Shown here: piece by piece, positions 18,364-26,803 of the stretch | Layout of the letters: the number at the start of each line of letters is the position of its first letter | Position numbering within the stretch: position 1 is the stretch's first letter | Assembly (NCBI GenBank): GCA_945881845.1 | Contig: CAMCVN010000001.1 | Span: 62,001-126,000 of the forward strand | Reading direction: 5' to 3' | From: Bifidobacterium breve | GTDB lineage: Bacteria; Actinomycetota; Thermoleophilia; Solirubrobacterales; Solirubrobacteraceae | DNA: 64,000 nucleotides | Made by a program: the position numbers and the translations under genes | The notes under the pieces: generated by a model | Databases searched by the model: none | What the model saw: the letters and a program-made list of their open reading frames with translations, nothing else | Told to the model about the DNA's origin: nothing

Positions 18364-19359
18364 ATGGCTGATGCTCCTACGCAGCGTCCATACCGCCGCG
18401 GGCCGCTGCGTAGCGTGTGGCCCTCGACAGCGAGACCACTGACGCACCGCGAGGCTCGCAAAGCGGACTCCTCGTACGGCGTCTCGGACGTTCCCAACTG
18501 GCGCGACATCGACTGGCCAGCCCACACGCGGCAGGTTGAGATCAACGGACGCTCGGTCAACTATGTCGACATTGGTGAGGGCGGCCAAACCGTGCTCTTC
18601 ATCCACGGCCTCGGCGGCTCGTGGCAGAACTGGCTCGAGAATCTGCCGCGGACAGCCGAGAACTGCCGCGCGATCGCGCTAGACCTGCCCGGCTTCGGTC
18701 GCTCGGAGATGCCCGTTGAGCCGATCTCGATCACCGGCTTCGCAGCATCGGTTGATTCCTTCTGCGACGCGCTCGAGCTCGGACCGGTGGTCCTCGTCGG
18801 GAACTCGATGGGCGGCTTCACTGCGGCCGAGGTTTCGATTCAGCATCCCGAGCGGGCCGAGATGCTGGTCCTCGTTGACGCCGCCGGCATCAGCTCCGCG
18901 AACGTCACCAGCTCACGTTCCGGAGAGCGGCTCGCACGGCAGCTAATGATGCGAGGCCAAGGCGACCCTGAGAGCGCAAAGAAGATGCTGACACGGCCTG
19001 GGTTCATCGCGCTCGGGATGGGCCTGGTTGCTCGTTATCCGACGAAGATCTCGAAGCAGCTTCTGTCGGAACAGCTACTGACGTTCGGCGACGCGGGTTT
19101 CGGCGCAGCGTTCGAAGCGATTCTCGCCTACGACTTCCGCCACCGACTTGAAGAGATCGGGTGCCCGGTGCTCGTTATTCAGGGAGAAGACGACATCCTC
19201 GTGCCGCTAGGTGACGCGATCGAGTTCTGCGAGCGGATTCCGAACGCGCGACTGCTGACGATGGCCGACACCGGGCATGTTCCAATGTTTGAGCGGCCGA
19301 CCCAGTTCAATGACGTGCTCCTGGAGTTCGTCGCAGCGCCATCGGCCGCAACCAGTTAG
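18364..19359 (+). CDS. Alpha/beta-hydrolase fold protein
   Basis: A 331-residue cytoplasmic alpha/beta hydrolase of the esterase/haloalkane dehalogenase-like class. The oxyanion HG is in FIHGLGGSWQNW, the nucleophile serine is in GNSMGG, the acid is likely in GEDDILVP, and the catalytic histidine is in TGHVPMFERP. ATG at 18364 is preferred; upstream starts would overlap thrS regulatory DNA and add unrelated residues. The first 70 residues are basic and variable. It ends ten bases before a second hydrolase, so the two are likely one transcript. Substrate unknown; lipid or polyester hydrolysis is possible. Confidence 0.85.
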   Translation: MADAPTQRPYRRGPLRSVWPSTARPLTHREARKADSSYGVSDVPNWRDIDWPAHTRQVEINGRSVNYVDIGEGGQTVLFIHGLGGSWQNWLENLPRTAENCRAIALDLPGFGRSEMPVEPISITGFAASVDSFCDALELGPVVLVGNSMGGFTAAEVSIQHPERAEMLVLVDAAGISSANVTSSRSGERLARQLMMRGQGDPESAKKMLTRPGFIALGMGLVARYPTKISKQLLSEQLLTFGDAGFGAAFEAILAYDFRHRLEEIGCPVLVIQGEDDILVPLGDAIEFCERIPNARLLTMADTGHVPMFERPTQFNDVLLEFVAAPSAATS

Positions 19360-19369
19360 CGTCTGCGCG

Positions 19370-20428
19370 ATGGATTCAGCAGCAGCCTCAATCAAAGCCC
19401 AAGGAGCCGTCCTCCGCGGTCTGATGCGGCTTGGCCCAGCGGCACAGCTACGGATGGCCGGTGGCACGCCGACGGTGCTCGACGGTCAGACCCTTGACCC
19501 GGGCATTCAACTGCTGCTGAAGCTGATGGCGATGGCGCCGCAGCCCGAGATGGAGACGCTGAGCCCGGCCCAAGCCCGCGCTGGCGTGACCGCAACGCGC
19601 TCGATGATCGCCGCGCCGGAGATCCCGATGGCGAGCGTCACGGAGACAACGGTCGCCGGCGCTGAAGGCCCACTGCCAGCGCGCCTGTACGTACCTGAGG
19701 AGTGCAAGGACAGCGCGAGCCCGCTGCTCGTCTTCTTCCACGGCGGTGGCTTTGTGATCTGCGACCTCGACACGCACGACGGCCCCTGCCGCCTGCTTGC
19801 CCAACATTCCGGTTGCCGCGTTCTCTCGGTTGACTATCGGCTCGCCCCGGAGCACAAGTACCCAGCCGCCGCCGACGACGCGCTGGCTGCCTTCCGCGAC
19901 GTGGTCGCGAGGGCGAACGAGTTCGGCGCCGATCCTTCCCGGATTGCCGTCGGTGGTGACAGTGCCGGCGGCCAACTTGCAACCGTCACGGCGCAGCAGT
20001 CACTCGCCGATGGCGGCCCAGCGCCGGCTTTTCAGCTTCTGATTTATCCGGTCTGTGACTTCGCCGAGAAGTACCCGTCCTATCACCTCTTCACTGAGGG
20101 TTTCTTCCTCACCGAAAGTCAGATGGATTGGTTCGGTCAGCACTACCTGAGCGCCGACGACGACCTCAATGACCCGAAGGCCTCGCCTCTAAAGGCCGGG
20201 CCGCTAACGGGCCTCGCGCCCGCGCACATCATCACTGCCGGCTTCGACCCGCTCCGCGACGAGGGAGAGGCCTACGCAGCGAAGCTGAAGGCTGACGGCG
20301 TCGAGGTGACGCTCCGTCGCCACTCATCACTAATCCACGGCTTCATCAACTTCTCCGGCGCCAACCGCACCTCGCATGACGCTGTCTGCGAGATGGCGGG
20401 TGTTCTGCGCGCCGCGCTCGCGGCCTGA
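19370..20428 (+). CDS. Alpha/beta hydrolase, hormone-sensitive-lipase (HSL) type esterase
   Basis: A 352-residue carboxylesterase of the HSL family. Signatures: FFHGGGFVICDLDTHDGPCR (HGGG oxyanion motif), the nucleophile in GGDSAGGQL, the acid in TAGFDPLRDEG and the histidine in SLIHGFINF. The first 90 residues form a helical cap. ATG at 19370 is ten bases after the previous hydrolase gene. Together they suggest esters or lipids as carbon source, but the natural substrate is not visible. Confidence 0.9.
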   Translation: MDSAAASIKAQGAVLRGLMRLGPAAQLRMAGGTPTVLDGQTLDPGIQLLLKLMAMAPQPEMETLSPAQARAGVTATRSMIAAPEIPMASVTETTVAGAEGPLPARLYVPEECKDSASPLLVFFHGGGFVICDLDTHDGPCRLLAQHSGCRVLSVDYRLAPEHKYPAAADDALAAFRDVVARANEFGADPSRIAVGGDSAGGQLATVTAQQSLADGGPAPAFQLLIYPVCDFAEKYPSYHLFTEGFFLTESQMDWFGQHYLSADDDLNDPKASPLKAGPLTGLAPAHIITAGFDPLRDEGEAYAAKLKADGVEVTLRRHSSLIHGFINFSGANRTSHDAVCEMAGVLRAALAA

Positions 20429-20451
20429 GCCGCCTCGGTACGCTTTCGCCG

Positions 20452-21447
20452 ATGTTTGGAAACTTCGCCTTTTCTGTCGCCAGCGGCGCGGCGCTGATCA
20501 TTGCCGTCAGCGGCTGCGGCAACAGCGCACTTGACCAAGCAGTCGTGGTTGGTGGTTCACCGTCCTCACAGCCATTCGTTTCACTTGCGGTCGATCGCTT
20601 TGCGCCGGAGAATCCCTTGGCGCGCTTTGACATTTCGATGGCAGGTAGCGAGCAAGGGCTTGGCAAGCTCTGTGATGGAATCGTTGACCTCGCCGTAACT
20701 GCACGCGAGATGTCGCCGACGGAGAGCGAGGCATGCGACGGTTCGGGAATCCCACTGGCAAAAATTCCCGTCGCCCGCGACGCAATCGTCCTATTCACGA
20801 GCAAGGAAAACCCCTCCGGCGTGAGCTGCCTTTCGGTCCCTCAGATTTACTCGCTGGTGGGCCCCGAATCTGCCGGAGTTGACACTTGGAACGGAGGCGC
20901 GAAGATCGCCCGCGCCCTGGGAGAGAAGGATGGGCTGCCGAAGGAGAAGTTGACGTTGATCGGCCCGCCGCCGACCTCGGGCACCGTTGATCTTCTTATC
21001 GACCAAACCGTGGCGCCGTTTTCAGCGATCCGTAAGAGCGCTTCGGAGATCCGACCCGACTACCGCACGTTGGCCAGTGACGCGATGATTCCCAGCGAGG
21101 TCGCCCGTCAACGCAGCAGCATTGGCTTCGCGGATTTCGAGAAGGCTCAGCGCTGGCGAGATCAGGTCCGGTTCCTAAAGGTCAATTCCGGCCGCAGCTG
21201 CGTCCCGGCCACGGCGAGCACGATCCGTAGCGGCGAGTACGCGCTCTCCCGTTCGCAGTTGCTTTACGTCAACACAAAAGCTGCCGCCAACAACGCGACG
21301 CTGGCGGCGTTTGTCTCTTTCGCGCTCGAGCCTGAGAGGCTCGTCGCCGAAGGCAATGCTGCCGGCGTCGCACTGCCAGCTGATGAGATCAAGAAGGCGA
21401 ACAAAGAGTGGGAACAGGCCGCTGATGCTGCCGGGGTGCAGCGATGA
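20452..21447 (+). CDS. PstS-like substrate-binding lipoprotein
   Basis: A 331-residue periplasmic binding protein-like lipoprotein. The signal segment ends in a lipobox (AVSGC, Cys near residue 22). The fold resembles phosphate-binding PstS: VVVGGSPSSQPFVSLAV at the first ligand loop, AGSEQGLGKLCDGIVDLAVTAR, and a later SGTVDLL. Six cysteines, some likely in disulfides, occur in the mature part. Unlike a pst operon there are no PstC, PstA or PstB genes beside it. The stop overlaps the next ATG (ATGA), so it is coupled to a membrane protein. Ligand may be phosphate or another oxyanion; this is inference. Confidence 0.8.
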   Translation: MFGNFAFSVASGAALIIAVSGCGNSALDQAVVVGGSPSSQPFVSLAVDRFAPENPLARFDISMAGSEQGLGKLCDGIVDLAVTAREMSPTESEACDGSGIPLAKIPVARDAIVLFTSKENPSGVSCLSVPQIYSLVGPESAGVDTWNGGAKIARALGEKDGLPKEKLTLIGPPPTSGTVDLLIDQTVAPFSAIRKSASEIRPDYRTLASDAMIPSEVARQRSSIGFADFEKAQRWRDQVRFLKVNSGRSCVPATASTIRSGEYALSRSQLLYVNTKAAANNATLAAFVSFALEPERLVAEGNAAGVALPADEIKKANKEWEQAADAAGVQR

Positions 21448-22256
21448 ATCTTTCGATCAGCTCGCTGCCGGGAATGGTGATTTTGTTGATCTGCCTGCTG
21501 GGCGCGTTTGGTTTCGCCTGGCTTGTCGCAATCCTCCTACGCCGTTACCTGCCGGAGTCATCCCGCGCAGACGCCACCTACATCACCAGCAACTACATGG
21601 GGGCCTTTGGCACCTTTTTCGCTATTCTCACCGCATTCTTGATCAGCTCTGAGTACGCGACGCTCAAGTCGGCTCAGTCCTATGTTGGCCAGGAGGTGGC
21701 GGCGGCGACCCAGTTGGCTTCTGCGAGCGCGACGCTGCCGCCACCGGACGCCGACCGGATACAGGATCAGATGGTCGTCTATCTGACCTCGCTGCCTGGA
21801 GCAGAGTGGAGTTCGCTCTCTAATAAGAAACCCGAGGACTCGCCATCGGGTCGGCACCTCAGTGACCTCCAGCAGCAGGTCTACACGCTGTCAGAGCGCA
21901 AGTACCCATCTACCGCGGCACTCTCTTCGATGGCCGGAGGAATTGAGGAGATGACGCAGGCACGTCGTCAACGCTTGGTGATCGGCTCCAGCTCGCTGCC
22001 ACTGCCACTTCTGGTGCTCTGCTTAGTTGCTGGCGCGGCACTGATCGTCAACGCGCTCGTGCACGTCGTCAAGGCGGGGACCAAATACTCGTTTTTGGCC
22101 ACCGGACTAATGCTACTTGTCGCGCTCGACACGTCTGCGATCCTGGCCATTAAGGACCCATTTCAAGGGCCTTTTATAGCCAACGCAGCCCCGATTGAGA
22201 AGCTCGTCGAGGAAATCCAAGACGGTCGCTATAAGCCTTGGGTCAACAGCCGATGA
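21444..22256 (+). CDS. DUF4239-like multi-pass membrane protein
   Basis: A 270-residue protein with hydrophobic helices near residues 10-32, 50-67, 183-205 and 213-235, and a soluble segment of about 110 residues between the second and third. The pattern (two helices, LKSAQSYVGQEVAAATQL, then a YLTSL...EWSSL helical part, two more helices) fits the bestrophin-like DUF4239 family, whose function is unknown. I assign the family from pattern only. The start overlaps the PstS-like stop and the end overlaps the next start, both as ATGA, so all three proteins are made together. Confidence 0.7.
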   Translation: MNLSISSLPGMVILLICLLGAFGFAWLVAILLRRYLPESSRADATYITSNYMGAFGTFFAILTAFLISSEYATLKSAQSYVGQEVAAATQLASASATLPPPDADRIQDQMVVYLTSLPGAEWSSLSNKKPEDSPSGRHLSDLQQQVYTLSERKYPSTAALSSMAGGIEEMTQARRQRLVIGSSSLPLPLLVLCLVAGAALIVNALVHVVKAGTKYSFLATGLMLLVALDTSAILAIKDPFQGPFIANAAPIEKLVEEIQDGRYKPWVNSR

Positions 22257-23554
22257 CGAAGAAGACGAAGCTGATCATTGGAGCTGCCTCAGCCTGCGCC
22301 ATCGTTGCGCTGCTAGCAGTGGCACTCTGGCCGTCGCAGGGACCAACTGACGGCTGCTCTGGCTCGCGCTGCACGACGGTCGCGGCAGGCGAGCCAATAT
22401 TCCTTGGCAGCCTGCTCTCCGATTCCGATACTCAAGGAATCGATGCCTTGACCGCTGCCGAGCTGGCAATTGACTATCTCGACGGCAGGTTTGATGGGAT
22501 CGGCGGGCGCCTGCTCGATCATCCGATTTCACTGATCAGCGAGAACGATGACTGCAGCCCCGAAGGCGGGCGACTCGGTGCGGAGCGGCTACTCGAAGAG
22601 GAGAAACTTCTCGGTGTGATCGGAACTACCTGCTCTTCGTCTTCGCTCGACGCAGCCGACACTCTGATGACGGCGCGCAAGACACCGATTATCAGCCCAT
22701 CCAACAGTGCGCCTTCGCTGACCGACGCTAATCGCCACCAGCGCTTCTACTTCCGCACTGCGCTCAACGACCTTCTCCAAGGCGAGGTCGTGGCGGAGTT
22801 TGCTTACAACAAGATCGCTCGCCGCAGAGCCGCCGTAATGTTCGGCCCGACCGCATATTCGAGCCAGCTTGGTAAAGCATTTGGTGATCGCTTCAAACTG
22901 CGGGGTGGTGTCGTTGCCTCAAGCTCCGACATTGAAGCCAGCGGAGGTCTGCCGGCAGCATTGAAGGCGGCAGAACGTACGAAGGCGGATGTGATCTTCG
23001 TTCCTGTGCAGATGTCTGCAAAGCCCTCCTGCGCCGAGACGGTCGAGGCGATCCGCAGTTCTGCCGCGCTTCGGTCGGCGCAGATCATCGTCTCCGAGGC
23101 CTGCCAAGATCGAACGTTCCTAACCGCTGTCGGCAAGGGCGCCAATGGCGTATACGCCTCGGGCCCAGACGCTGGCGACACAGCCGACGACCTCTTCTAC
23201 CAAAGCGAGTACTTACCGGCCTTCAAACGCAGCGCCGGCGCTGCCCCGGCTGGAGTCTTCGATACAAACGCTTTCGACGCGGCCAACCTGATCTTCGGCG
23301 CGATCCGTCAAGCCGCTGAACGTAAGCCAGGAGGTGGCCTTGTGATCGACCGCGAAGCACTTCGCTCAGCGCTACTGGACATCAAGGGCTACTCCGGTCT
23401 TTCAGGGACGCTTGACTGCAGCACGACCGGCGACTGTGCGCAGGGAGGCCGCATCGCGATCTACGAGGCCCCGAACTGGCCCGTAAGCCGACCAGGCGCC
23501 GAACCGGTCTTTAGCCAGGCGAAATCAATCGCAGAGCTTCTTACCGGCCCGTAG
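22253..23554 (+). CDS. Membrane-anchored amino-acid-type ABC substrate-binding protein
   Basis: A 433-residue Peripla_BP_6 (Leu/Ile/Val-binding-like) protein. ATG at 22253 is set by the ATGA overlap. An uncleaved-looking N-terminal helix (residues 7-27) precedes CSGSRC, so it is probably anchored outside the membrane. Family features: ELAIDYLDGR, ISENDDCSPEGG, GVIGTTCSSSSLDAAD, PIISPSNSAPSLT, FYFRTALND. No LivH/LivM/LivF/LivG transporter genes follow; the next gene is on the other strand. With the PstS-like and DUF4239-like genes it forms a closed three-gene operon. Confidence 0.83.
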   Translation: MTKKTKLIIGAASACAIVALLAVALWPSQGPTDGCSGSRCTTVAAGEPIFLGSLLSDSDTQGIDALTAAELAIDYLDGRFDGIGGRLLDHPISLISENDDCSPEGGRLGAERLLEEEKLLGVIGTTCSSSSLDAADTLMTARKTPIISPSNSAPSLTDANRHQRFYFRTALNDLLQGEVVAEFAYNKIARRRAAVMFGPTAYSSQLGKAFGDRFKLRGGVVASSSDIEASGGLPAALKAAERTKADVIFVPVQMSAKPSCAETVEAIRSSAALRSAQIIVSEACQDRTFLTAVGKGANGVYASGPDAGDTADDLFYQSEYLPAFKRSAGAAPAGVFDTNAFDAANLIFGAIRQAAERKPGGGLVIDREALRSALLDIKGYSGLSGTLDCSTTGDCAQGGRIAIYEAPNWPVSRPGAEPVFSQAKSIAELLTGP

Positions 23555-23559
23555 AGGGC

Positions 23560-23916
23560 CTAAGCCTTCTTTACGACGCTCGACTTCAGCTGCATCGGCC
23601 CAAAGCCGTCAACTTTGCAGTCGATGTCGTGGTCGCCAACGCCGTTGACTAGGCGAATGTTGCGGACCTTCGTGCCGACCTTGATCGACGTCGCGCTGCC
23701 TTTGACTTTTAGATCCTTGACGACTGTGACGGTGTCGCCGTCGGCGAGCACGTTGCCTACCGAATCGCGGATAACCGTGTCGGACTCGGGCGCAGCCTCC
23801 GCGGCGGCGAACCCGGCGATCCATTCGTGGCCGCAGATCGAGCAGACGGTGAACTCGTCACGCTCGTAGTAGTGCTCGCTGGAGCATTCGGGGCAGAGCA
23901 CGGCGGATTCGGTCAT
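23560..23916 (-). CDS. phnA: PhnA/YjdM-family zinc-ribbon protein
   Basis: A 118-residue protein: an N-terminal zinc ribbon ([21 protein letters not shown], two CxxC pairs) and a C-terminal beta domain with [16 protein letters not shown] and [13 protein letters not shown]. The family is historically named alkylphosphonate uptake protein but that role is not supported in most bacteria; it is not a phosphonoacetate hydrolase. Intact cysteines suggest zinc binding. It is convergent with the binding-protein operon, five bases apart, with no phn genes near. Confidence 0.9.
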   Translation of the reverse strand: MTESAVLCPECSSEHYYERDEFTVCSICGHEWIAGFAAAEAAPESDTVIRDSVGNVLADGDTVTVVKDLKVKGSATSIKVGTKVRNIRLVNGVGDHDIDCKVDGFGPMQLKSSVVKKA

Positions 23917-23959
23917 GGGGCGGAGTCTGGCAGAGCCTCAGCGATCGGGCTCTACGGAG

Positions 23960-24032
23960 TGGGCGATACTGGGCTCGAACCAGTGACCTCCGCCTTGTCG
24001 AGGCGGCGCTCTCCCAGCTGAGCTAATCGCCC
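23960..24032 (-). tRNA. tRNA-Val (GAC)
   Basis: Leftward cloverleaf: acceptor GGGCGAT/ATCGCCC, D arm AGCTCAGCTGGGAGAGC, anticodon stem CCGCC/GGCGG around loop TCGACAA (anticodon GAC), T loop GGTTCGAGCCC. Discriminator A; CCA not encoded. Confidence 0.96.
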
Positions 24033-24116
24033 TGGGAAGAAGCGAAAGAGTATCAGCGCGGCGCGGGCAAGCACATTCCGCGCCGCCGATCGCGGGCGCT
24101 ACTCTTCGAACCGATT

Positions 24117-24187
24117 GGCGACGTGGCGGAGTGGCTACGCAGCGGCCTGCAAAGCCGTGTACACCAGTTCGATTCTGGTCGTCGCCT
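24117..24187 (+). tRNA. tRNA-Cys (GCA)
   Basis: Acceptor GGCGACG/CGTCGCC, anticodon loop CTGCAAA (anticodon GCA), T arm CCAGTTCGATTCTGG, discriminator T as expected for Cys. 71 bases; CCA not encoded. Its last base is also the last base of the opposite-strand dehydrogenase stop codon. Confidence 0.95.
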
Positions 24188-25140
24188 TAGCTGCCGTCGG
24201 CGAGCACGTCGGCGAGTAGACCCTCGCGGAAGCGAACCGAGTCGGCAGTTAGAGCTTGCGCCACGTATCCGGCGGGGTTGGAGATCTCATCCCATCTGTC
24301 GATCAGCTCTTCCGCAGCGATCCCAGGAGCGATAATCCCGGGAGTTTCAGCCCAGAAGATGCGGGCGTAACGGCCGAGCCCGGCAATGAACGTCTCGCCG
24401 TTCGAGGGGCAGCTTTCGTGCGCAAGGACGAACAGCATTGGGAGGACCGGGTCAGGGCCTCTGCCTGGGTCTGGCTCGTGATCGTCTGGCAGGGGCGGAA
24501 GTCCGCACTTCTCACGGAACTCAGGATCGGTGACCATCCGCGTTTCCGCCGTCGGAGCGATCATGTTCACGAGGATGCCGTGCCCCGCACCGGCGTCAGC
24601 CAACGAGCGCCCGAGCGAAATAGTCGCGCCCTTTGCAGTTGAGTAAGCGATCATGTGACCGGCCCCGAAGCTGCTCAGCGATGTGGTCACCACGACGCGC
24701 CCGTAACCCTGCTCGACCATCGCAGGCCAGGCTGCGCGTGTGACGTTGAAGGCCCCGACCGCGTGGATGTCGATGTGGCGCTCCAAGCCTTCAGTCGTCA
24801 ACTCCGGCAAGCCGCCGGGCTCGAGATTGCCTGCGTTGTTGACGACAATGTCGACCCTTCCCCACTGGTTCAGCGCAGCGTCAACAATCGCCTGTGCCCC
24901 CTCTTCCGTCACGACCGTCGAGCAGTTGGAGACTGCCTCGCCGCCCGCCTCGATGATCTCACTCGCAACCGCTTCGGCCAGGCCGGCGTCGCTGCCGATT
25001 CCTGCGACGTCTCCCCCAAGATCATTAACAACGACCTTCGCGCCCCTCTCTGCTAGAGCCAGCGCGTAGGCGCGCCCGAGGCCGCGGCCAGCCCCCGTGA
25101 TGATCGCGACCTGACCGTCGAAACGTAGTTCGCTGCTCAT
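24187..25140 (-). CDS. SDR oxidoreductase resembling (3R)-hydroxyacyl-CoA dehydrogenase
   Basis: A 317-residue SDR. The N-terminal part (VAIITGAGRGLGRAYALALAERG, then VVNDLGGDVAGIG) resembles the dehydrogenase domain of multifunctional beta-oxidation enzymes (HSD17B4/FOX2 type). NNAG is present, the catalytic serine is in TTSLSSFG, and the Tyr-Lys pair is YSTAK. A C-terminal extension of about 80 residues (from FIAGLGRYARIFWAE) is also like that group. ATG at 25140 is chosen; an upstream start at 25302 adds 54 unrelated residues. Substrate is inferred, not shown. The stop codon shares one base with tRNA-Cys. Confidence 0.85.
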   Translation of the reverse strand: MSSELRFDGQVAIITGAGRGLGRAYALALAERGAKVVVNDLGGDVAGIGSDAGLAEAVASEIIEAGGEAVSNCSTVVTEEGAQAIVDAALNQWGRVDIVVNNAGNLEPGGLPELTTEGLERHIDIHAVGAFNVTRAAWPAMVEQGYGRVVVTTSLSSFGAGHMIAYSTAKGATISLGRSLADAGAGHGILVNMIAPTAETRMVTDPEFREKCGLPPLPDDHEPDPGRGPDPVLPMLFVLAHESCPSNGETFIAGLGRYARIFWAETPGIIAPGIAAEELIDRWDEISNPAGYVAQALTADSVRFREGLLADVLADGS

Positions 25141-25277
25141 CGGTAGAGGCGTTGGGCTGCTGACGACATCTCCGCCAACCTTATGTGTCGCGGTCACCCC
25201 GCGGACTAACCGAAGCGCCAGTTTTACTGGCGAGCGTGACAGCCCGCTCGGGTTAGCGCTCCCAATAGACTGGCTCG

Positions 25278-25703
25278 ATGGACACGAAGAAGACGCTGCC
25301 AATCCTGCTCGCCGCCGCCGCCGTACTTGTGATTGGCTTCCTGCTGCTGAAGCCGAAGGACGAGACTCCGGCGACGACGACTACCAGCGCCGCGACGACG
25401 CCCGCCACAGCAACGACGAGCGCGGCCGCCCCGGTGAAAAAGAACCCGGAGACGATCGTGATCCAGAACGGCGAGCCGGTCGGCGGCATGGCAAAGCTGA
25501 CCTACAAGCAAGGTACGACGGTCAAGCTGACCGTCACGACCGATGGCGCTGAGACCGACGTCCACATCCACGGCTACGACATTGAGAAGGCGACCGCGCC
25601 CGGAGCGCCGGCCAAGTTCAGCTTCGTCGCGAAGGACACCGGCCGCTTCGAAGTCGAGCTTCACCCCGCCACGCAGATCGCCCAGCTCGACGTCGTTCCC
25701 TAG
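25278..25703 (+). CDS. Anchored cupredoxin-like protein, paralog of 34847-35242
   Basis: A 141-residue protein: N-terminal membrane helix (residues 6-24), a Thr/Ala-rich linker (about 30-55), and a C-terminal beta domain of about 85 residues with TDVHIHGYDIEKA and GRFEVELHP. The order of strands looks like Cupredoxin_1, but the copper-binding Cys and Met of classical cupredoxins are absent; only histidines remain. Probably outside the cytoplasm. The layout (helix, TTT-rich linker, beta domain) is repeated by the protein at 34847, suggesting paralogs. tRNA-Gly follows. Confidence 0.7.
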   Translation: MDTKKTLPILLAAAAVLVIGFLLLKPKDETPATTTTSAATTPATATTSAAAPVKKNPETIVIQNGEPVGGMAKLTYKQGTTVKLTVTTDGAETDVHIHGYDIEKATAPGAPAKFSFVAKDTGRFEVELHPATQIAQLDVVP

Positions 25704-25736
25704 CGCGGCCGCCGCGCTCTATACTCCGCCGTCACT

Positions 25737-25810
25737 GCGGCTGTAGCTCAGTTGGCTAGAGCGTCTGCTTGCCATGCAGAAGGTCGAGGGTTCGAGTCCC
25801 TTCAGCCGCT
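25737..25810 (+). tRNA. tRNA-Gly (GCC)
   Basis: Acceptor GCGGCTG/CAGCCGC, D arm AGCTCAGTTGGCTAGAGC, anticodon stem TCTGC/GCAGA around TTGCCAT (anticodon GCC), T arm GAGGGTTCGAGTCCCTT region, discriminator T. 74 bases; CCA not encoded. Confidence 0.96.
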
Positions 25811-25835
25811 TAGATCGAAGAACCGACGCCGGACC

Positions 25836-25997
25836 TCAACGACGGTCGCGGGCGTCCGACTCACGTTTGCCGAGAGCGCCGCGATGCTCGCGGAGCACGG
25901 CGAAGAGCGCCACCAGAACGGCAATCGCAAGGATGATCGGCGGGAGCTGCCAGAGCAGCGATAGCCCGAAGACGAAGATTGAGGCTACGTCGATCAC
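25836..25997 (-). CDS. Tiny membrane protein coupled to dsbB
   Basis: A 53-residue frame starting GTG at 25997, overlapping the dsbB stop as GTGA. It is one hydrophobic segment (about residues 4-40, ILAIAVLVALFAVL at its core) with a basic, charged tail (REHRG, KRESDARDRR). No family recognised. Overlap, hydrophobic pattern and matching codon use suggest a real gene co-expressed with dsbB, perhaps a partner; proof is lacking. Confidence 0.5.
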   Translation of the reverse strand: MIDVASIFVFGLSLLWQLPPIILAIAVLVALFAVLREHRGALGKRESDARDRR

Positions 25998-26563
25998 AGG
26001 TAGGTAGTCGGGTTGTCGGGGCAGGCACCGATGCCGCATTCGAGCAGTGTCGTTATCACATTGGCTCCGGCGAGGAAAAGCCCGGCGGACATCACGACGA
26101 TTGCCATCCAGCGAACGGCGGCTGGAGCCGGACCGGCTGGCTCGTCGAACTGATCGTGGAAGAAGAGAACGACCGCGATTGCGAGCGTGATCGTCACGAA
26201 AACGATGAAGGCCCACGTGTAGAGGTGCATCCCGAAAGCCGGATCGCCGTATGACCCAGTTCCCGGAACAATGTGGAGCATCACCTGTCGCAGCGAGGTC
26301 AGTGCCCCGAACATCGCTGCCAGTAGGGCCAAGCCGTAGTGAAGGACGCGTGGGCCGAAGAGAACGTTGAGCGCCAGGCCGAAGCCGACTCCGATCATCC
26401 CGACGCGGATTAGAAGGCAGAGTGGGCACGGCGGTTCCAGCAGCACGAACTGGAAACCGTAGGCACCGAAGACAACTCCGAAGACCGTGAGTGCCCCAAG
26501 CCCGTTGAAGATCTGGACGATGCTCCGGGTGGTCCAGACTGGCGCCGGCGAATTGCTGCTCAC
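25994..26563 (-). CDS. dsbB: DsbB-type disulfide bond formation protein
   Basis: A 189-residue integral membrane oxidoreductase expected to reoxidise a thioredoxin-like partner and pass electrons to quinone. Several hydrophobic helices are visible. The first redox pair is CPLC in LEPPCPLCLLIR near residue 38; a second cysteine pair lies in LLECGIGACPDN near the C-terminus. GTG at 26563 is chosen because it overlaps the preceding small gene's stop as GTGA; the frame stays open further upstream but without family likeness. No dsbA is seen nearby, so the partner must be elsewhere. Confidence 0.85.
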   Translation of the reverse strand: MSSNSPAPVWTTRSIVQIFNGLGALTVFGVVFGAYGFQFVLLEPPCPLCLLIRVGMIGVGFGLALNVLFGPRVLHYGLALLAAMFGALTSLRQVMLHIVPGTGSYGDPAFGMHLYTWAFIVFVTITLAIAVVLFFHDQFDEPAGPAPAAVRWMAIVVMSAGLFLAGANVITTLLECGIGACPDNPTTYL

Positions 26564-26715
26564 AGGCTGATCCTGATGTCGTCGGACATGTGCAGGCGCA
26601 GGAGCGCTACACAGAGCAGCAGCGAGACCAGCGCTATGACGACCGAAGCGACCCTGCGCCCCGTCCACGCCAAGACGAAGGCCGCGAACCAGCCGAGAAA
26701 GAGAAGAGCCATCAT
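26560..26715 (-). CDS. DUF5993-like small membrane protein upstream of dsbB
   Basis: A 51-residue protein starting MMALLFLGWFAAFVLAWTG and ending LLRLHMSDDIRISL. It has two short hydrophobic segments around a basic loop (TGRR). The ending HMxD...ISL and position before dsbB match what I recall of the DUF5993 family, small proteins commonly next to DsbB. Stop and dsbB start overlap (GTGA). Likely a helper or structural partner of DsbB. ATG at 26715 or 26712. Confidence 0.7.
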   Translation of the reverse strand: MMALLFLGWFAAFVLAWTGRRVASVVIALVSLLLCVALLRLHMSDDIRISL

Positions 26716-26803
26716 TGCGTCGCGAAGTTACCCGGAGAGACGGATGGGACGGCAGCATCGGGGCCGAGCGGCGAGCCCACAGGCCGATAGCCGCGATTGA
26801 GGG

